64,000 bases of DNA from CAYVFC01 sp964450715 (GTDB lineage Bacteria > Myxococcota_A > Polyangia > Polyangiales > JAFGIB01): contig CAYVFC010000006.1 in NCBI GenBank assembly GCA_964450715.1, positions 1 through 64,000 on the forward strand, written 5' to 3'. Within the stretch, counting starts at the first letter, position 1; every line of letters begins with the position of its first letter. The translations under genes and the position numbers were made by a program. Below are positions 1-7,867 of the stretch, in pieces. The notes below the pieces were generated by a model, which worked only from the letters and a program-made list of their open reading frames with translations, had not been told where the DNA came from and did no database searches.

Positions 1-68
1 CTTTTTCAATAATGGTTATGCGCGATTAGGCGGCTTAAGCGAACACGCGTGAAGAGGGCAGATACCCC

Positions 69-545
69 ATGCAGCTGGTTGGCCTCGACGAAGAGGGCGT
101 GCCGGTGGTCGACACCCCGGTAGTGCCGGTAGACGTCGCTTTCGAGGGCGATAAAAACAGCATGGAATACGACGACACGCTCTCTCTGAGCACCGCGCCC
201 GCCCGCCTACAGATCCGCTGGAACCTCGGTTACGGCAGCTGCGAGAGCACGGGAATCCATCAACTGCGCGTCGTGGCCTACGGCTCGAACGGTATGAAGA
301 CGCTGCTCGACACCGAGCTCAACTGCTCGGTCACCGGTGAGGACGAAGATCAGTACCGGCGCGTGCCCGATCCCGGCCGCGAGATAGACGGCGAGCTGCT
401 GGACGAAGTGACGGTGCAGCCGCTCGACGAGAACGACGTCGAGATCGGCGACCCGGTCATCTTCGAGCTCGATCCTCCTGGTGCCGGGCGGACCGTGCAG
501 CTTTCCATCGAATGCACGCCAGCCGGCTGCACGGAATCCGAATAG
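69..545 (+). CDS. Hypothetical protein, possibly the C-terminal part of a secreted protein
   Basis: A 158-residue acidic protein that I do not recognise. It has four Cys (about residues 57, 86, 148 and 153) and a beta-rich look, as in extracellular domains of surface proteins, but no signal peptide or lipobox. An in-frame stop at 36-38 limits upstream extension in this frame. A GAAGAGGG stretch at 51-58 lies before the ATG. Either it is a short cytoplasmic protein or the 3' part of a secreted protein whose 5' part is off the window or in another frame. It ends before a repeat-like stretch and a shared hairpin terminator. Confidence 0.5.
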   Translation: MQLVGLDEEGVPVVDTPVVPVDVAFEGDKNSMEYDDTLSLSTAPARLQIRWNLGYGSCESTGIHQLRVVAYGSNGMKTLLDTELNCSVTGEDEDQYRRVPDPGREIDGELLDEVTVQPLDENDVEIGDPVIFELDPPGAGRTVQLSIECTPAGCTESE

Positions 546-546
546 C

Positions 547-620
547 TCGTAGGTGCGGGCCTTGCGCCCGACCGTAGTCGCCCGCCTTTCAAGGTAGGGG
601 GCAAGCCCCTCCCCTACCAA
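547..620. repeat. GTAGGGG-type intergenic inverted repeat
   Basis: Directly after the stop at 545 lies GC-rich sequence with two small dyads: GCGGGCC/TTGCGCCCG near 556-572 and GGTAGGGGG...CCCCTACC near 593-619. It resembles the small GTAGGGG/CCCCTAC palindromic repeats scattered in many bacterial genomes. Only one copy is obvious here, so the family assignment is tentative. Confidence 0.35.
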
Positions 621-630
621 CCGTCTGCAT

Positions 631-662
631 AAAAAAAGCCCGGCCGTTTCCGGCCGGGCTTT
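631..662. terminator. Bidirectional hairpin terminator
   Basis: A perfect stem AGCCCGGCC/GGCCGGGCT with loop GTTTC, flanked by seven A on the left and TTT on the right. Read on the minus strand the stem is followed by seven U, a good intrinsic terminator for the lipoprotein gene that ends at 693. On the plus strand it may also stop transcription of the gene ending at 545. Confidence 0.8.
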
Positions 663-692
663 GTCAGAAAAGGCTTTGCGAATCGCGAGCCG

Positions 693-1844
693 TTACAGTG
701 GAAGCGCGGCGCGCACGTCGGCGCAGGTCGCCCCTGCGTTCAGCATGACCTGATCGTAGGTGCCGTCGCCCAGGTCGTATACGGTCCGGTTGTCGTCCAC
801 GAACTGGGCCTCGACCTGGCTGCACTCGGCGCCCGTATCCAGGCGGCAGCCCATGATGTGGTTGTCGAACTTGGTCACACTGGCCGTGCCGCTCGCCGTG
901 GTGCAACCGGTACGCTGACCCGTCAACTGCATGACTACGCGGGTAGAGATATAGAGCTGGTCGGCATAGGGACCGAACAGCGCCGATGGCACGCTGACCG
1001 GGGGCAGCGTGTAGGGATCGGCGCCGTTGGGGACGCCCGTGATCCCGATATCGCCGTCGCCGTCCGGATCGGTCGCGGTGGCGGCCATCTCGGTGCCCGA
1101 AGCCGGCCAGGGGTCGTTGATCACGTCGGTCAGGCTGTAGCCGATGACCGAGCCCGAGGGCTGAAGGCTGACGGTCGCGTCACCCCGGTCGCTGCTGGCT
1201 GTTCCGGTGGTGGTCGTGGTGGGCATGCTGGGCGCGTCCCAAATCGCCTCTGCGAAGTTGATCTGGACCAGGCCTCCGCCGGCGAGCGCTCCCTTGGTCA
1301 AGTCGGGCAGATTGGTACCGCACGACTTGGTGACGCTGGTGAGGTTATAGGAGCCGTCCGCATTCGGTGTGGGATCGGTGGTGATCTCGGAGAAAAGCCA
1401 GATGGTCGCCACGCCCGACCCGGCCACGATCAAGGTCTCGGGCCAGGAGATGTTCACCCTGACGCGAGTCGCCGCGACCGAGGTCCCGGTATCGCAGATA
1501 TCGTCGCCTCCGGAGCCGGCGCCTCCGGCCCCTGCGCCTCCGGTGCCCGCGCCGCCAACTCCCGCGCCTCCGGTGCCCGCGCCGCCAACTCCCGCGCCTC
1601 CGGTGCCGGCGCCACCTACGCCTCCGGTGCCGGCCTCTCCAACGCCTGCGCCGCCTTCACCCATGCCGCTAACGCCAGCGACTCCAGTACCGGAGTAACC
1701 GGCCATGCCGCTCATACCACCCTGCACTTGACCGCCGGCTCCGCCACCCGGGTTAACGGGATCGCTGCTGCTATCGCAGCCCAGGGCGAGCAGCATAAAT
1801 AAGGCACCCGCAATCATAAGACCAAGTACGCTCTTCTTCGCCAT
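693..1844 (-). CDS. Gly/Ala-rich surface lipoprotein
   Basis: A 383-residue predicted lipoprotein. Residues 1-23 form a signal peptide ending in the lipobox LALGC, with Asp at +2. Residues 30-115 are a low-complexity Gly/Ala/Thr/Val linker with decapeptide repeats such as GGAGVGGAGT. The rest (about 115-383) is a globular beta-rich domain with several Cys and no recognised catalytic motif. Long Gly-Ala linkers behind a lipobox are typical of myxobacterial-type lipoproteins. A strong AGGAGG lies at about 1852-1857 upstream of the ATG. Transcription likely ends at the hairpin at 631-662. The function is unknown; I infer envelope display. Confidence 0.8.
   Translation of the reverse strand: MAKKSVLGLMIAGALFMLLALGCDSSSDPVNPGGGAGGQVQGGMSGMAGYSGTGVAGVSGMGEGGAGVGEAGTGGVGGAGTGGAGVGGAGTGGAGVGGAGTGGAGAGGAGSGGDDICDTGTSVAATRVRVNISWPETLIVAGSGVATIWLFSEITTDPTPNADGSYNLTSVTKSCGTNLPDLTKGALAGGGLVQINFAEAIWDAPSMPTTTTTGTASSDRGDATVSLQPSGSVIGYSLTDVINDPWPASGTEMAATATDPDGDGDIGITGVPNGADPYTLPPVSVPSALFGPYADQLYISTRVVMQLTGQRTGCTTASGTASVTKFDNHIMGCRLDTGAECSQVEAQFVDDNRTVYDLGDGTYDQVMLNAGATCADVRAALPL
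1534..1640 (-). repeat. 30-bp coding tandem repeat in the lipoprotein linker
   Basis: A 30-bp unit occurs twice in identical form (1534-1563 and 1564-1593), followed by a degenerate third unit and partial units to about 1640. It encodes the GGAGVGGAGT decapeptide. The reading frame is kept, so copy-number change would alter linker length without breaking the gene. Confidence 0.75.
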
Positions 1845-2220
1845 CCGGATATCCTCCTTGGTACAGATCTGTCGTCGGAATTGAACGACCTTTCAGAAAT
1901 ATTCGACCCGACACGGGGCGGATCGGGAAAAAGTATCTACTACAGACGCGCCCATCCGGCCACCCGCCTCGATAAACTCCGGGTCACAATTCGTTCCTTA
2001 TCGTTTCCTCTTATGTCGCCTCCGGTCCTGACCAAATTCGGGGTACGACGATGGTCATCGCGGCAGCGGATCGTCGATGAATGCTGGTCGTCGAGAGCCG
2101 CATATTTTTAACTATCCGGAGCTTCGGCCGCAGATCGCTATCACAAGCCGGGGCATCTCGCCTGCGGCCCCTTGCGGACCAGGCGAGCGGACCGGATCAG
2201 GAAGGAAAGGTTACGTCTTA
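1845..2220. other. Gene-free stretch upstream of the lipoprotein
   Basis: This stretch holds the ribosome binding site of the minus-strand lipoprotein next to its start and presumably its promoter. A 76-codon plus-strand frame (1881-2111) has no ribosome binding site and no recognisable protein character, so it is not called. Nothing else is seen up to the palindromic element that begins at 2221. Confidence 0.5.
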
Positions 2221-2380
2221 GAGGGTGTTTAAAAAGCGCCGACCGAGTATTTCGGAGCGCGACGGCCCGAGATGCAAGGCGCGACGACGAGCAATAGCGG
2301 CGCTATTTCGAGGAGGAGCAACGCAGCAGATCGGGCCGTCCCGCCCGAAAGACGACAGGAGGCGCTTTTTAAACACCCTC
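2221..2380. repeat. Palindromic dispersed element, family A copy 1
   Basis: A 160-bp element bounded by perfect 20-bp inverted repeats (2221-2240 and 2361-2380; the arm starts GAGGGTGTTT). Inside are nested dyads: TTTCGG/CCGAAA, GACGGCCCGA (2261-2270)/TCGGGCCGTC (2331-2340) and AATAGC (2293-2298)/GCTATT (2302-2307). The whole unit could fold into one long hairpin. The core matches the element at 9142-9306, but the arms differ. It has no open frame, so it is a non-autonomous REP- or MITE-like element. It lies 13 bp past the 3' end of tRNA-Pro. Confidence 0.8.
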
Positions 2381-2393
2381 TTTGTAAATTAAA

Positions 2394-2471
2394 TGGTCGG
2401 GGCGACTGGACTCGAACCAGCGACCCCTACACCCCCAGTGTAGTGCGCTAACCAGACTGCGCCACGCCCCG
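2394..2471 (-). tRNA. tRNA-Pro(GGG)
   Basis: A full cloverleaf on the minus strand. The acceptor stem is CGGGGCG/CGCCCCG with discriminator A and an encoded CCA. The anticodon stem CTACA/TGTAG holds the loop CTGGGGG, giving anticodon GGG. The T-arm is CTGGTTCGAGTCCAG. Starting with CGGGG is typical of bacterial tRNA-Pro. It closes the translation cluster, as in gammaproteobacteria with the order pheT-ihfA-merR-tRNA-Pro. Confidence 0.95.
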
Positions 2472-2548
2472 ACCGCCCGACACGTTGACCGGGAAGCTCA
2501 ACATACACCACTGCCCGTCGCGCGCAAGTCGACGCGGCCGTGAAATTT

Positions 2549-3010
2549 TCAGCGACTCTCGGACTTGGCCGCCACCGGCACGGCCCCCGGAATCACGGCC
2601 GTGACCGTGGCCGTGTGCCGGTGCTCGGTCGCCTCGCGTTCCTCCGGGGCGTCGAGCTTTTTCAACAGGTCGCTCAGATCGCGGCGTATGGCCAGCAGGT
2701 CGGCGCGCAGGGCTACCTCTCGAGAAGCTTCCTCGTCCGGCTCGCTGCTCACTCGATGCTTGTCGAGCTCGCGCAGTCTCTTGCGCGCCCCGGGGATGGT
2801 GAACCCTTCCTGCTGTACCAGCCGGCGAATGAGCATGGCCAGCTCCACGTCCCGCCGCTTGTAGACGCGGTGGTAGCCCCGGGTCTTCATGGGGCGCAAG
2901 CAGGGGAACTCGCTCTCCCAGTATCGCAATACGTGGGGGCGGACGCCCACGATCTTAGCGACCTCGCCGATCTTGAAAAACAACTTGTCTGGGAGAACCG
3001 TCTCCGCCAC
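2549..3010 (-). CDS. MerR-family transcriptional regulator
   Basis: A 153-residue protein with an N-terminal winged helix-turn-helix of the MerR type: FKIGEVAKIVGV at residues 12-23, the LRYWE signature at about 28-32, and RGYHRVYKRRDVE at about 44-56. A coiled region follows (about 90-125), then an Ala/Val-rich tail. There is no Cys-based metal-binding C-terminus, so the inducer is not evident. The start is GTG at 3010 with AGAGGG upstream. It lies 62 bp behind ihfA and is probably co-transcribed. This small MerR protein next to ihfA is a conserved neighbourhood in several proteobacteria; its targets are unknown. Confidence 0.9.
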   Translation of the reverse strand: MAETVLPDKLFFKIGEVAKIVGVRPHVLRYWESEFPCLRPMKTRGYHRVYKRRDVELAMLIRRLVQQEGFTIPGARKRLRELDKHRVSSEPDEEASREVALRADLLAIRRDLSDLLKKLDAPEEREATEHRHTATVTAVIPGAVPVAAKSESR

Positions 3011-3072
3011 GCAGAGCCCTCTTCCTGGGTCGACAACGCGGTCCGCTCAACTTCCCTCGGGACGACCGGACC

Positions 3073-3408
3073 TTACTTGGTTTCCGAGACCTCGCTCGAC
3101 TTCTTGCTTCTCGAGCTCGAGGATACTTTATGCGGATTAAGCACGCTCTTTAACACCTGGCTCGGCTTGAAGGTCAACACGCGCCGCGCGCTGATCGGGA
3201 TCGGTTCTCCGGTCTGCGGGTTGCGACCGACTCTCTGCTTCTTGGGACGCACCACGAAGTTACCGAAGCCGGAAATCTTGATCTTGTCCCCCTCTGCCAG
3301 AGCCCCCTTCATGATGGCGAAGACCTTGTCGACCAGCTCGGCGGATTCCTTCCGCGAGAATCCTCCAACTCTTTCATACACGCCATCGATGATTTCTGCT
3401 TTCGTCAT
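3073..3408 (-). CDS. ihfA: Integration host factor subunit alpha
   Basis: 111 residues of the bacterial DNA-bending HU/IHF fold. It has MTKAEIIDGVYERVGGFSRK at the N-terminus, the GDKIKISGFGNF segment at about 40-51, and the RVGRNPQTGEPIPI DNA-contacting arm at about 59-72, with the Arg-Asn-Pro that intercalates in the minor groove. The tail (about 95-111) is an extra Ser/Lys-rich extension. IHF would act with IhfB, not in this window, in recombination, replication and sigma54-type activation. It follows pheT by 53 bp, the standard gene order. GGGAGG precedes the ATG. Confidence 0.95.
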   Translation of the reverse strand: MTKAEIIDGVYERVGGFSRKESAELVDKVFAIMKGALAEGDKIKISGFGNFVVRPKKQRVGRNPQTGEPIPISARRVLTFKPSQVLKSVLNPHKVSSSSRSKKSSEVSETK

Positions 3409-3461
3409 CTCGCGCCTCCCCGACCGGTATCAGTGCATGCAACCACAAAGAAAAGAGTAAC

Positions 3462-5978
3462 TCAAGAGCGCGCCCGAAGCATAGCGCCAAAAGACTCCTC
3501 CGCGGTCTTGACCAGCCGTCCGTGAACCTCGTCTACCCTTTTATCGGTCAATGTGCCCCCTGTATCCCGATATACTACATGGAAGGCCATGCTCTTGTAC
3601 CCGTCCGGGACAGGAGCCCCTCGGTATATATCGAATAGTCGGACCTGCTCCGCCAGACCGTCGGCGGTTTCCTGCAACATCCGCGCCACATCGCCCGCCG
3701 GAATCGACTCGCCGACCACCACGGCGATATCCCTGATTACGGCCGGAAAACGCGGCAAGGGTTTGCGAGAGCTCGTACCAGCGCCGTCCAGGACGGCGAA
3801 CGCCGATTCCACGTCGATCGATGCATAGACCGGACGGCCTTGTAGTTGCAGGCTCTCGACCAGGTCGGGATGCAGCTCTCCCAGCTCGCCGATCGCTTCC
3901 CCGGAAACGCGCAACGTCGCGCGACGTCTCGGATGCAGGCACGCAACCGGGCTTTCGTTCTCGCTATACGGACAGGTATCGGGAAGCCGATTGCCCAGCG
4001 CCGCGAAGATCGCCTCCACCACGCCCTTGCCGTCGTAGAAGTCGATCTGCTCGTTTTCTCCATACCAGTACCTGCGCGGTCCCCAGAGCAGAAGCGCCAG
4101 AGCATAGCGCTGTTCGGGAAGCTCGCCCGCCGCGGCCGGACGGAAGATGCGCGACAGCTCGAAACCAGCGAACCGGTCGACCTGGTGGCTCTGCGCCCGC
4201 CGCAGGTTCGCCGCCAGCGAGGGAAGCAGGATCGTACGCAGTACCGCGCGCTCCTCCGAGAGGGGGTTGGACAGCCGCACCGCGTCGGTCGATCCGCGGC
4301 AAAGCCCTAGCTCCCTCTCCGATAAAAACGCGTAGTTGACCGACTCCTTCAACCCGGCGGCGGCTGCCGCGCGGCGCAAGTGCCGGATAAATCGGTTCAA
4401 ACGAGATGTGCCTTCGGGCGAGGGCTTCACGGCCGGTATCTCGGTCGGTATCGCCTCGTATCCCCTTACCCGGGCCACCTCTTCGATCAGGTCAACCTCG
4501 CGCTGCAGATCCGGGCGATGGGAAGGCGGAACCACCTCCCACGCTCCCTTGCCGTTCGCCCTCAACGAGCAACCGAGGCTTACCAGCGTGCGTCGCACCT
4601 CGCTCGCCCCGACCTCTCGCCCCAGCAACGCCTCCGCCCGTTTACGTCTCAGACGGATGCGGGGGCTCGCCAACGGCTCGGCTACCACCTCGAGGGCTTC
4701 GCTCGCCACCGAGCCGCCGGAAAGCGAGGCGACGAGGCTGGCCGCGTTCGCCAGCACCGAACGGATCGCTCCGGCGTCAACCCCGCGCTCGAAGCGGTAG
4801 CTGGAATCGGTATGCAGCCCGGTACGGCGCGCGGTCCGGCGAATCGAGCGCGGATCGAAGTAGGCGCACTCGATGAGCACGCGCCTCGTGCCCTCGTGTA
4901 TCTCGGAAAGCGCGCCGCCCATCACACCGGCCAGGGCGACCGGCCGTTGGCCGTCGCAGATCAGCAGGTCATCATCGGTCAGCGGACGGCGCTGGCCGTC
5001 GAGGGTTTCCATGACCTCCCCCGGCGCGGCCAGGCGGACCGCGATGCGCGAGCCGCGCAGCCGGTCGTAGTCAAAGGCGTGGATAGGATGGCCGAGGCCG
5101 AGCAGTATGATGTTGGTGGCATCCACCACGTTGTTGATGGCTCGCAACCCCAGCACGTGGAGCCGGTAGCGAAGCGCGAACGGAGAAGGCCCTATGGCGA
5201 CACCGCCCACCAACGCGGCGCCGTAGCGAGGGCAGCGCTTGCCGTCCGCGATATCGATGCGCACGGGACCGAATCCCTGCAGGGCCTCCCGGTCGTGCTT
5301 CGGTTTGCCGGCGGCGCAGAGGTCTAGCAGGGAAAACACCCCTTCCCTTTGGGGAAACAGCTCCGGCCCGGCGCTGGCGCTGCGCGCCGGAGAGCGCGGG
5401 GCGCGGGGGCGAAACCGCTTGCCCCGTAGAGCGCACAGCTCGCGCGCCAGTCCCAGGTGGCCCAGGCAGTCGGGGCGGTTGGGTGTCAGACCGATATCGA
5501 GCACGCTATCGCGTAGCTCCAGCGTATCGGCCACCGCGTCACCCGGGCGGGCCTTGACCGAGCCTTCGAGCACGATGATCCCGCTGCTGTCGGAGCCTAT
5601 GGAAAGCTCGGTCTCGCTGCAGATCATCCCGCGGGAAACCGCCTGTCCGAACTTGCGCTCGCCGACCTGGAAACCGCCCGGCAGCACCGCTCCGCTTCTC
5701 GCATAGACCACGCGACCGCCCGGCCCGGGAAGGTTGGGCGCGCCGCAGACCACCTCCTGCTCACCATCGCCGTCGTGGACCGTTACCAGGCTGAGCGCTT
5801 GCCGTTCGGGATGGGGGCGGACGGCGCGCACCTCGGCCACCACCACCTGATCGAAGCCATCGCCTTTCTCTTCCACGGCTTCCACCTCGATACCGGCGGC
5901 GGTCAATCGGTCGGCCGCTTCCTGCACGGGAAGGTCGAGACGGGAAAGCTCCTTGAGCCATCTGTACGAGGCGAGCAT
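3462..5978 (-). CDS. pheT: Phenylalanyl-tRNA synthetase beta subunit
   Basis: An 838-residue beta chain of the class II alpha2/beta2 enzyme that charges tRNA-Phe with phenylalanine in the cytoplasm. The domains run in normal order: a tRNA-binding OB fold at about 40-150 (VVCGAPNL), the B3/B4 editing domain at about 205-400, B5 at about 420-495, a catalytic-like core, and a C-terminal ferredoxin-like anticodon domain at about 745-838 (PRFPAVIRDIAVVV, DGYKSMAFHVVYRD). It is slightly longer than the E. coli protein (795). It starts 13 bp after the pheS stop, so the two are translated from one message. Confidence 0.97.
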   Translation of the reverse strand: MLASYRWLKELSRLDLPVQEAADRLTAAGIEVEAVEEKGDGFDQVVVAEVRAVRPHPERQALSLVTVHDGDGEQEVVCGAPNLPGPGGRVVYARSGAVLPGGFQVGERKFGQAVSRGMICSETELSIGSDSSGIIVLEGSVKARPGDAVADTLELRDSVLDIGLTPNRPDCLGHLGLARELCALRGKRFRPRAPRSPARSASAGPELFPQREGVFSLLDLCAAGKPKHDREALQGFGPVRIDIADGKRCPRYGAALVGGVAIGPSPFALRYRLHVLGLRAINNVVDATNIILLGLGHPIHAFDYDRLRGSRIAVRLAAPGEVMETLDGQRRPLTDDDLLICDGQRPVALAGVMGGALSEIHEGTRRVLIECAYFDPRSIRRTARRTGLHTDSSYRFERGVDAGAIRSVLANAASLVASLSGGSVASEALEVVAEPLASPRIRLRRKRAEALLGREVGASEVRRTLVSLGCSLRANGKGAWEVVPPSHRPDLQREVDLIEEVARVRGYEAIPTEIPAVKPSPEGTSRLNRFIRHLRRAAAAAGLKESVNYAFLSERELGLCRGSTDAVRLSNPLSEERAVLRTILLPSLAANLRRAQSHQVDRFAGFELSRIFRPAAAGELPEQRYALALLLWGPRRYWYGENEQIDFYDGKGVVEAIFAALGNRLPDTCPYSENESPVACLHPRRRATLRVSGEAIGELGELHPDLVESLQLQGRPVYASIDVESAFAVLDGAGTSSRKPLPRFPAVIRDIAVVVGESIPAGDVARMLQETADGLAEQVRLFDIYRGAPVPDGYKSMAFHVVYRDTGGTLTDKRVDEVHGRLVKTAEESFGAMLRARS

Positions 5979-5991
5979 GGCGGCGAAACCC

Positions 5992-7071
5992 TCAGAGCTG
6001 ATCGAGAAAGCGCGTATCGTTTTCGTAGAGCGACCGAATATCGGAAATGCCGTACCGCAGCATGGCGATGCGGTCGATCCCCATGCCGAAGGCGAACCCG
6101 GTATACCGCTCCGGGTCGTACCCCACGTTCTCGAAGACCACGGGGTGGATCATGCCGCATCCCAGGATCTCGAGCCAACCGGTGCCCTTGCATACCCTGC
6201 ACTCTCCAGCGGGCGATTCCCAGCCGCGGCAGAAGACGCAACCGATGTCGACCTCGCCCCCGGGCTCGACGAAGGGGAAGTAGCTCGGGCGGAAGCGTAC
6301 GGGCACGTCCCGACCGAAGACCCGCTGGGCGAAGAGCGTCAGCACGCCCTTGAGCTCGGCAAAGGTCACGCCTTCATCCACCAGGAAGCCCTCCATCTGC
6401 ATGAACATGGGGGAATGGGTGACGTCGTCGTCCCGCCGAAACACCTTGCCGGAAGAGACCACGGCCAGCGGGGGCTTGCGGCGCAACATCTCGCGGATCT
6501 GCACGTTGGAGGTATGCGTGCGCAGCAACACCCGGTTGGCGGACACGCCCTGAGGCTGTGCGATGAAGAAGCTGTCCTGCATGTCGGTGGCCGGGTGATC
6601 GGGCGGAAAGCCGAGGCGGTCGAAGTTGTACTCGTGTAGCTCCACCTCGGGCCCGTCCACCACCTCGAAACCAAAGGAGACGAAGACGTCCTGCAGCTCG
6701 TGCTCGGTACGGGTGAGCGGGTGCAGCCGCCCGCCCGCGGGGAAGCGACCGGGCAGCGTGATGTCCAGTGAGGGACCGCAGAGCTCGGCCTGCCGGGCGC
6801 GTGCGGCCAGCTGCTGCAGGTTGCCCTGGAAGGCTTGCTGGATCTCTTCCTTGAGCTCGTTACAGCGCTTTCCCAGCTCTCTACGTCGCTCCTTAGGTAG
6901 CTGGGGCATGAGCTTGAGCAGCGAGGTAATCTCCCCCTGCGGGCCGAGGAAGCGCGCGTTGGCGCCGCGCAGGCTCTGCTCGTCCGTCGCCCCCTCGTAT
7001 GCGGAGCGGTACTCGCGGGCTATCCGGACGAGGCTCTGCTCGAATGCGGTCGCTACCTCCGCCTCTACCAT
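5992..7071 (-). CDS. pheS: Phenylalanyl-tRNA synthetase alpha subunit
   Basis: A 359-residue alpha chain carrying the class II aminoacylation site. An N-terminal coiled coil (about 1-100) binds tRNA. The catalytic motifs are visible: VDGPEVE at about 149-155, FRRDDDVTHSPMFMQMEGF at about 211-229 (motif 2), RPSYFPFVEPGGEVDI at about 263-278, and motif 3 GMGIDRIAMLRYGI at about 329-342. It pairs with PheT, whose gene follows by 13 bp. It sits 16 bp after rplT with GAGGT before the ATG. No pheM-like leader attenuator was seen. Confidence 0.97.
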   Translation of the reverse strand: MVEAEVATAFEQSLVRIAREYRSAYEGATDEQSLRGANARFLGPQGEITSLLKLMPQLPKERRRELGKRCNELKEEIQQAFQGNLQQLAARARQAELCGPSLDITLPGRFPAGGRLHPLTRTEHELQDVFVSFGFEVVDGPEVELHEYNFDRLGFPPDHPATDMQDSFFIAQPQGVSANRVLLRTHTSNVQIREMLRRKPPLAVVSSGKVFRRDDDVTHSPMFMQMEGFLVDEGVTFAELKGVLTLFAQRVFGRDVPVRFRPSYFPFVEPGGEVDIGCVFCRGWESPAGECRVCKGTGWLEILGCGMIHPVVFENVGYDPERYTGFAFGMGIDRIAMLRYGISDIRSLYENDTRFLDQL

Positions 7072-7087
7072 ACGCGACCTCGATGCC

Positions 7088-7435
7088 TTAGAGCCCGACG
7101 TCGCGCACTACCGCCTTGAAACCCTCGGGATCGCGAACGGCCAGGTCGGCCAGGATCTTTCGATCGAGCAGGACGTTCGCGCCCTTTAGAGCGGCGATCA
7201 ACCGGCTATAGTTGGTCCCGCACTGCCTAGCAGCAGCGCCGATACGCGTGATCCAGAGGCTCCGGAAATCGCGCTTGCGCTTCTTGCGATTGGCATAGGC
7301 GTTCGCCCAGGCGTGATGCACCTGCTCGATTGCCGTCGAGAACTGCCGGCGGCGCGCGCTGTAGTAGCCCTTGGCCTGCTTCAGCACACGGTTTCTGCGA
7401 CGTCGGGCTTTGAACCCTCTCTTGACGCGAGGCAT
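7088..7435 (-). CDS. rplT: 50S ribosomal protein L20
   Basis: A 115-residue, very basic protein matching L20. It starts MPRVKRGFKARRRRNRVL and contains KGYYSARRRQFSTAIEQV and RDFRSLWITRIGAAARQ, with the LNRK-type C-terminal segment as LLDRKILADLAV. L20 binds 23S rRNA early in large-subunit assembly, and in many bacteria it represses its own operon by binding the leader. GGGAGGGC lies before the ATG. It follows rpmI by 15 bp in the conserved infC-rpmI-rplT order. Confidence 0.97.
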   Translation of the reverse strand: MPRVKRGFKARRRRNRVLKQAKGYYSARRRQFSTAIEQVHHAWANAYANRKKRKRDFRSLWITRIGAAARQCGTNYSRLIAALKGANVLLDRKILADLAVRDPEGFKAVVRDVGL

Positions 7436-7450
7436 GGTCCGCCCTCCCGG

Positions 7451-7651
7451 TTAGAAAGCGTGGGGAAGAAGACGCTTTACCTGGTTCATCTGCGCCTCGT
7501 CGACGAGGCCCTTTTTCCGTAGCTTGCGCAGGCGTCGGGCCGGTTTGCCCCGCATCATGTGCGAGTGCGACGCGTGGGCCCGCTTTACCCGCCCGGAACC
7601 GGTAACCCGGAAACGCTTGGCAGCGGCTCGATTGGTCTTCATCTTGGGCAT
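7451..7651 (-). CDS. rpmI: 50S ribosomal protein L35
   Basis: A 66-residue basic protein starting MPKMKTNRAAAKRFRVT, the canonical L35 N-terminus, with the conserved KRAHASHSHMMRGK core and a C-terminal RRLRKLRKKGLV stretch. The frame is open to a GTG five codons upstream (7666), but L35 proteins start at MPKMKT, so 7651 is chosen. The ribosome binding site is weak, which suits translational coupling. An unusual 200-bp spacer with repeat DNA separates it from infC. Confidence 0.95.
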   Translation of the reverse strand: MPKMKTNRAAAKRFRVTGSGRVKRAHASHSHMMRGKPARRLRKLRKKGLVDEAQMNQVKRLLPHAF

Positions 7652-7765
7652 GGTTCGTTCCACCACCGCGGTCGGCCGGACGCCTTCGGGGCCGCCGCAG
7701 AATGGGCGTTCTTATGAGCACGAAGGGGAAAAGTCAAGCGAATGCAACCGGTTTGGGAGGGGACG

Positions 7766-7865
7766 TGTCGTTTCGAAAAAAGCGAGAAATCTCGGGGTCG
7801 AGATTTCTCGTCGCCTTCGGCTCCTCGAAATGACAACCCGCCGGCTCCTCGAAATGACAACCCGC
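7766..7865. repeat. GTCATTTCGAG repeat, family B copy 1
   Basis: On the minus strand, TTGTCATTTCGAGGAGCC opens a hairpin whose inner arms are GAGAAATCT/AGATTTCTC (7784-7792 and 7801-7809 on the plus strand), and which closes with AAACGACA at 7766. A second partial copy of the outer end (GGCTCCTCGAAATGACAAC) repeats with a 24-bp period at 7819 and 7843. The unit lies just behind the infC stop. It belongs to the widespread GTCATTTCGAGCGAAGCGAGAAATC-like intergenic repeats, as does the copy at 17651-17730. Confidence 0.75.
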
Positions 7866-7867
7866 GC

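Noticed and set aside
1534..1640. Regularly spaced repeats that might suggest a CRISPR array
   Set aside because: The 30-bp units are directly adjacent, keep the reading frame of the lipoprotein gene and encode Gly/Ala decapeptides; there are no spacers.
1881..2111. 76-codon open frame on the plus strand
   Set aside because: No ribosome binding site, no recognisable motif, and it lies in the upstream region of a convincing minus-strand gene.
2394..2471. tRNA-Pro 3' end as a genomic island attachment site
   Set aside because: No integrase gene or second copy of the tRNA 3' end was seen in the window; the adjacent palindromic element has its own ends.
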